Shown: positions 61,932-64,000 of the stretch, piece by piece
Numbering within the stretch: position 1 is the first letter of the stretch
Layout: the number at the start of each line of letters is the position of its first letter
Notes under the pieces: generated by a model
What the model was told of the DNA's origin: nothing
Seen by the model: only the letters and a program-made list of their open reading frames with translations
Databases searched by the model: none
From: Balneola sp.
GTDB taxonomy: Bacteria; Bacteroidota; Rhodothermia; Balneolales; Balneolaceae
Length of the DNA stretch: 64,000 bases
Direction: 5' to 3'
NCBI GenBank assembly: GCA_017643645.1
Contig: JAEPNB010000003.1
Coordinates: 310,001-374,000 of the forward strand
Made by a program: the position numbers and the translations under genes

Positions 61932-62351
61932 ATGAAACAAAAATTCAGGTCGAATTGTCCGATTAGTTCAGCACTTGACTTAATAGGGGATAAGTGGTCA
62001 TTATTAATTATTAGAGATATGATGTTCTCAGGAAAGAAAACGTATAGCGAATTTAGCAACTCAAACGAAAAAATTGCTACGAATATCCTTTCAAACAGAC
62101 TTACAATGCTTGAAGAACTTGAAATTATTAATAAGGGCAAACTTGAAGGAAACAAAAAGACCAATATCTATAGTCTTACACAGAAAGGGAAAGAGCTGTT
62201 GCCGATCATATTGGAAATTGCCCAATGGAGCGACAATAATTTGAATGACCATTTGCAAGATGGAGCAAAACCATTTGTCAATAAATTCAAATCAAACAAA
62301 GAAGGATTCATTCAAAACATGTACGCTCGTTTTGAAAAACAAGAAGGTTGA
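61932..62351 (+). CDS. HxlR-family transcriptional regulator
   Basis: A 139-residue winged-helix regulator. NCPISSALDLIGDKWSLLIIRDMMFSGKKTYSEF and ATNILSNRLTMLEELEIINKG are characteristic HxlR sequence. Cys9 in the NCP motif corresponds to the N-terminal redox- or quinone-sensing cysteine of YodB/CatR-type members. It is divergent from the FAD monooxygenase and probably represses both that gene and itself through the paired palindrome in the spacer. It converges on the first cassette-like palindrome at 62362. Confidence 0.93.
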   Translation: MKQKFRSNCPISSALDLIGDKWSLLIIRDMMFSGKKTYSEFSNSNEKIATNILSNRLTMLEELEIINKGKLEGNKKTNIYSLTQKGKELLPIILEIAQWSDNNLNDHLQDGAKPFVNKFKSNKEGFIQNMYARFEKQEG

Positions 62352-62361
62352 TTTTGCTTGC

Positions 62362-62508
62362 GGCTAACGTTTAGTGTAACCGTCAATTACGGGTTTATAT
62401 AGGTTAATATTTGGTTTGGCACTGACCCTTGCAATTCCGCGTGGATTCGGACGCAGTCGAATCCGACGTAATTGCGGTTATACATTGTTGGCAACTGGCT
62501 TTATTCAG
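62362..62508 (-). repeat. cassette-type long imperfect palindrome 1 (attC-like)
   Basis: The left arm (62362-62391: GGCTAACG ... AACCGTCAATTACG) is largely complementary to the right arm (62467-62495: CGTAATTGCGGTTATAC ... GTTGGCAAC). Near the middle a second stem GGATTCG/CGAATCC (62443-62449, 62458-62464) forms. The right end CATTGTTGGCAACTGGCTTT (62483-62502) is identical to that of the next palindrome and runs into the TGA stop of the DUF1801 gene (62505-62507). Confidence 0.7.
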
Positions 62509-62879
62509 TAATACCATTTAGCACCTTTTTCTTCAACTTCTTTTTTTCTGTATTCGGCAATTTTTCGGATTAGGTTTTCAGGTAGTGGGTTCTCAAATAA
62601 AAATTGAATCGAATCTTTTTTCGTTGCGAATCCAGTAAGTTCTTTCTCAAATGGTTTCAAAGATGGACCTGTCGGAATAAAACTCAAATGAGACTTATGA
62701 GCAGAATATGCAAAAAGTATAGTTTCTGATTCAAAAACTGGTTTTCCCCATTTTAATCCTTCTTTTGCTTCTGGCGCAACACTTTTTAGAATCGCTCGCA
62801 ATTCTTTTATTTTCGCTTGAGCAATTTGAGGTAATTGCTCTATATATTCTTCTACATTTTCAGGTTTCTTTTTTTCCAT
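62505..62879 (-). CDS. DUF1801 (YdhG-like) family protein in cassette-like unit
   Basis: A 124-residue cytoplasmic protein of the DUF1801/YdhG family (PENVEEYIEQLPQIAQAKIKELRAIL, EGLKWGKPVF, SFIPTGPSLKPF). Related domains have a frataxin-like fold; the function is unknown. It lies between two related long palindromes, and its TGA stop falls inside the conserved boundary sequence, as does the stop of the next gene upstream. This is the arrangement of a gene cassette with a downstream recombination site. Confidence 0.85.
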   Translation of the reverse strand: MEKKKPENVEEYIEQLPQIAQAKIKELRAILKSVAPEAKEGLKWGKPVFESETILFAYSAHKSHLSFIPTGPSLKPFEKELTGFATKKDSIQFLFENPLPENLIRKIAEYRKKEVEEKGAKWYY

Positions 62880-62900
62880 TATATTCGTTTTTTTCAGCTT

Positions 62901-63049
62901 GTTGCCAACGGTCTGGTGTATGAGCAGTAGCGGATTTTAAGCAACTACTTTTCAGATTACAATATAGTTTAATTAAATGAAAAAACGGTTTGAGTGCTAA
63001 CTCGAACCGCTATTGCTTATACACATTGTTGGCAACTGGCTTTTTTCAG
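62901..63049 (-). repeat. cassette-type long imperfect palindrome 2 (attC-like)
   Basis: The left arm starts GTTGCCAACG (62901-62910) and continues GTGTATGAGCAGTAGCGG to 62933; the right arm CCGCTATTGCTTATACACATT ends GTTGGCAAC (63028-63036) and is its near-exact reverse complement. The terminal 9-mers are perfect inverted repeats. The boundary CATTGTTGGCAACTGGCTTT (63024-63043) and TTCAGT beyond it match palindrome 1 and contain the TGA of the SDR gene. Confidence 0.75.
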
Positions 63050-63648
63050 TCGTAAATTCTAATTATTTCGCCATTTCCTTTTCCGTTTACACTTCTTACA
63101 TATCCGTTAATTACTTTTTTCATTGGTATCGGATTGTGCCCTGGGAAATAATCTTTGTACTTTTCATAAGCATCTTCCACCATTCCAGAAGAAACTACAT
63201 TTACTCTAATTCCGTTTTCAATTTCGAGCGCTACAGCTTGCACAAAACTATGAATTCCGCCATTTACCATAGCAGCACTGGTTGTTTTAGCCACAGGATC
63301 GTCTGCCAATATTCCTGTAGAGAGTGTGATTGAACCGCCTGAGTTTAAGTAATTTTTACCAATTCGAACAAGGTTTACCTGGCCCATTAATTTGCTCCTA
63401 AGCCCAATGTAGTAGTCGTCTTCTGTAAGTTCATTGAAATCGTCCCATTTTGCTTCTCCAGCGATACAAATTATAGCATCCAGTTTTCCAATTTTTTCAA
63501 ACATTGACTTTATCGAACTACTATCAGCAATATCAACAGTTACGTCTCCATTGGTTCGTCCAGCGATTAATATTTCGTTCTTTTCATTAAAATGTGAAAC
63601 AACAGTTTTTCCTATTGTTCCATTTCCTCCAATTATTAAAATTTTCAT
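63046..63648 (-). CDS. short-chain dehydrogenase-like protein in cassette-like unit
   Basis: A 200-residue SDR-type Rossmann protein: IIGGNGTIGK at residues 5-14 binds NAD(P), CIAGEAKWDDF near 61 is an NAG-like motif, and INVVSSG-type RVNVVSSGMV near 150 is the usual C-terminal strand. The catalytic Y-x3-K is missing; the corresponding stretch reads TTSAAMVNGGIHSF. So it is an atypical SDR, perhaps a binding or regulatory protein. It starts 4 nt after the upstream gene and ends in the conserved cassette boundary. Confidence 0.85.
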   Translation of the reverse strand: MKILIIGGNGTIGKTVVSHFNEKNEILIAGRTNGDVTVDIADSSSIKSMFEKIGKLDAIICIAGEAKWDDFNELTEDDYYIGLRSKLMGQVNLVRIGKNYLNSGGSITLSTGILADDPVAKTTSAAMVNGGIHSFVQAVALEIENGIRVNVVSSGMVEDAYEKYKDYFPGHNPIPMKKVINGYVRSVNGKGNGEIIRIYD

Positions 63649-63652
63649 TGTT

Positions 63653-63928
63653 TTAATTTAAAGTTAAACATTTAGTCTTGTTGCATTTCTCTTTTTTATT
63701 TCTTGATTTATATATCGTTAAAGTTGCAATGACGCTCCAAAGTAAATTAGTTACAAATGGTGGAATTGCATTATAGTAATAACAGTTTATGGCTATTAAA
63801 AGACCTCCTAGTAAGTTTGAATACTTGCCGTAATCTAAATACTTTTTATTTTCAATCAGGGTTAGGGCATAGGCAAGGATTATTAATCCTGAACCAGACC
63901 AACCTAAAATGTCAATTAATAATTTCAT
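63653..63928 (-). CDS. small CBU_0592-like membrane protein
   Basis: A 91-residue protein with three hydrophobic helices. The pattern LGWSGSGLIILAYALT ... NLLGGLLIAINCYYYNAIPPFVTNLLWSVIA matches the CBU_0592 family of small membrane proteins of unknown function. It is 4 nt upstream of the SDR gene, so the two form a two-gene unit. The next palindrome, if this is an array, would lie beyond the window. Confidence 0.75.
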   Translation of the reverse strand: MKLLIDILGWSGSGLIILAYALTLIENKKYLDYGKYSNLLGGLLIAINCYYYNAIPPFVTNLLWSVIATLTIYKSRNKKEKCNKTKCLTLN

Positions 63929-64000
63929 AGTTTGTTATATTGCGAAATGTCGATATGTATATGTAAATTTTTTTAAGTTAAAAAATCAGTAAACTCCTTA

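Noticed and set aside
62362-63049. Classical integron attC sites
   Set aside because: The palindromic layout fits, but the core next to GTT/AAC reads GGCA/TGCC rather than RRRY/RYYY, and no integron integrase or attI is present. Kept as attC-like only.

Overview
The window looks like a chromosomal segment of a marine Balneolales-type bacterium (Balneola/Gracilimonas/Rhodohalobacter relatives, in or near the Bacteroidota). The basis is AT-rich DNA, type IX secretion C-terminal tails of the YPNPFNP class on two secreted proteins, a PorV/PorQ-like outer-membrane protein, an ssb-gldE gene pair, many DUF3857/DUF3858 proteins, and the DUF1800-DUF1501 pair. The genus cannot be fixed from the sequence alone. 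I found no rRNA, tRNA, CRISPR array, transposase or integrase gene.

Layout. 1-2.3 kb: a palindromic intergenic remnant, a DUF3109 cysteine-rich protein and rpoN. 2.3-2.85 kb: a repeat-rich gap. 2.85-7.4 kb (minus): pgsA-pgpA-pyrE-miaB plus a membrane protein, probably one transcription unit. 7.4-11.6 kb (plus): cinA, an outer-membrane beta-barrel and ftsX, tightly packed. 11.6-16.2 kb: an orphan coiled-coil protein, a Fur-family regulator, and a divergent acyl-CoA ligase with a propeller-like protein. 16.2-18.9 kb (minus): NifS-like cysteine desulfurase, LOG-family hydrolase, DUF1499 lipoprotein and a small membrane protein. 18.95-22.7 kb (minus): a 1250-residue T9SS-secreted protein with its own terminator. 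22.9-27.3 kb (plus): pgk, a DUF3857 protein and a PorV-like barrel. 27.3-30 kb (minus): S1/P1 nuclease, a TolB-like lipoprotein and a secreted DinB-fold protein. 30.1-35.5 kb (minus): a four-gene unit DUF1800-DUF1501-WG-WG. 35.9-41.9 kb (plus): three more DUF3857/transglutaminase-like proteins. 42-46.9 kb (plus): ssb, gldE-like, murB, an M48 protease and a ParB/sulfiredoxin-fold protein. 46.9-48.8 kb (minus): pdxB and a lipoprotein. 48.9-50.2 kb: deoA.

The most interesting block is 50.28-56.65 kb: a seven-gene plus-strand run encoding a PspA/IM30 (ESCRT-III superfamily) protein, a short second protein that resembles the PspA C-terminal part, a membrane-anchored coiled-coil protein, an enoyl-CoA hydratase, a CNNM/CBS transporter-like protein, a two-domain AAA+ ATPase with a degenerate first domain, and a small membrane protein. 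It reads as a candidate bacterial ESCRT-III/Vps4-like membrane maintenance module.

The right end (56.8-64 kb) is accessory: an SH3-domain protein, a serine hydrolase, a YdeI-like protein, a Gfo/Idh/MocA oxidoreductase, a FAD monooxygenase divergent from an HxlR regulator with a paired palindromic operator, and then a cassette-like array. In that array two small minus-strand genes each end in a TGA that lies inside the same conserved sequence, which opens a long imperfect palindrome bounded by GTTGCCAAC/GTTGGCAAC. It resembles integron cassettes with attC-like sites, but the sites do not match the classical attC core and no integrase is present.
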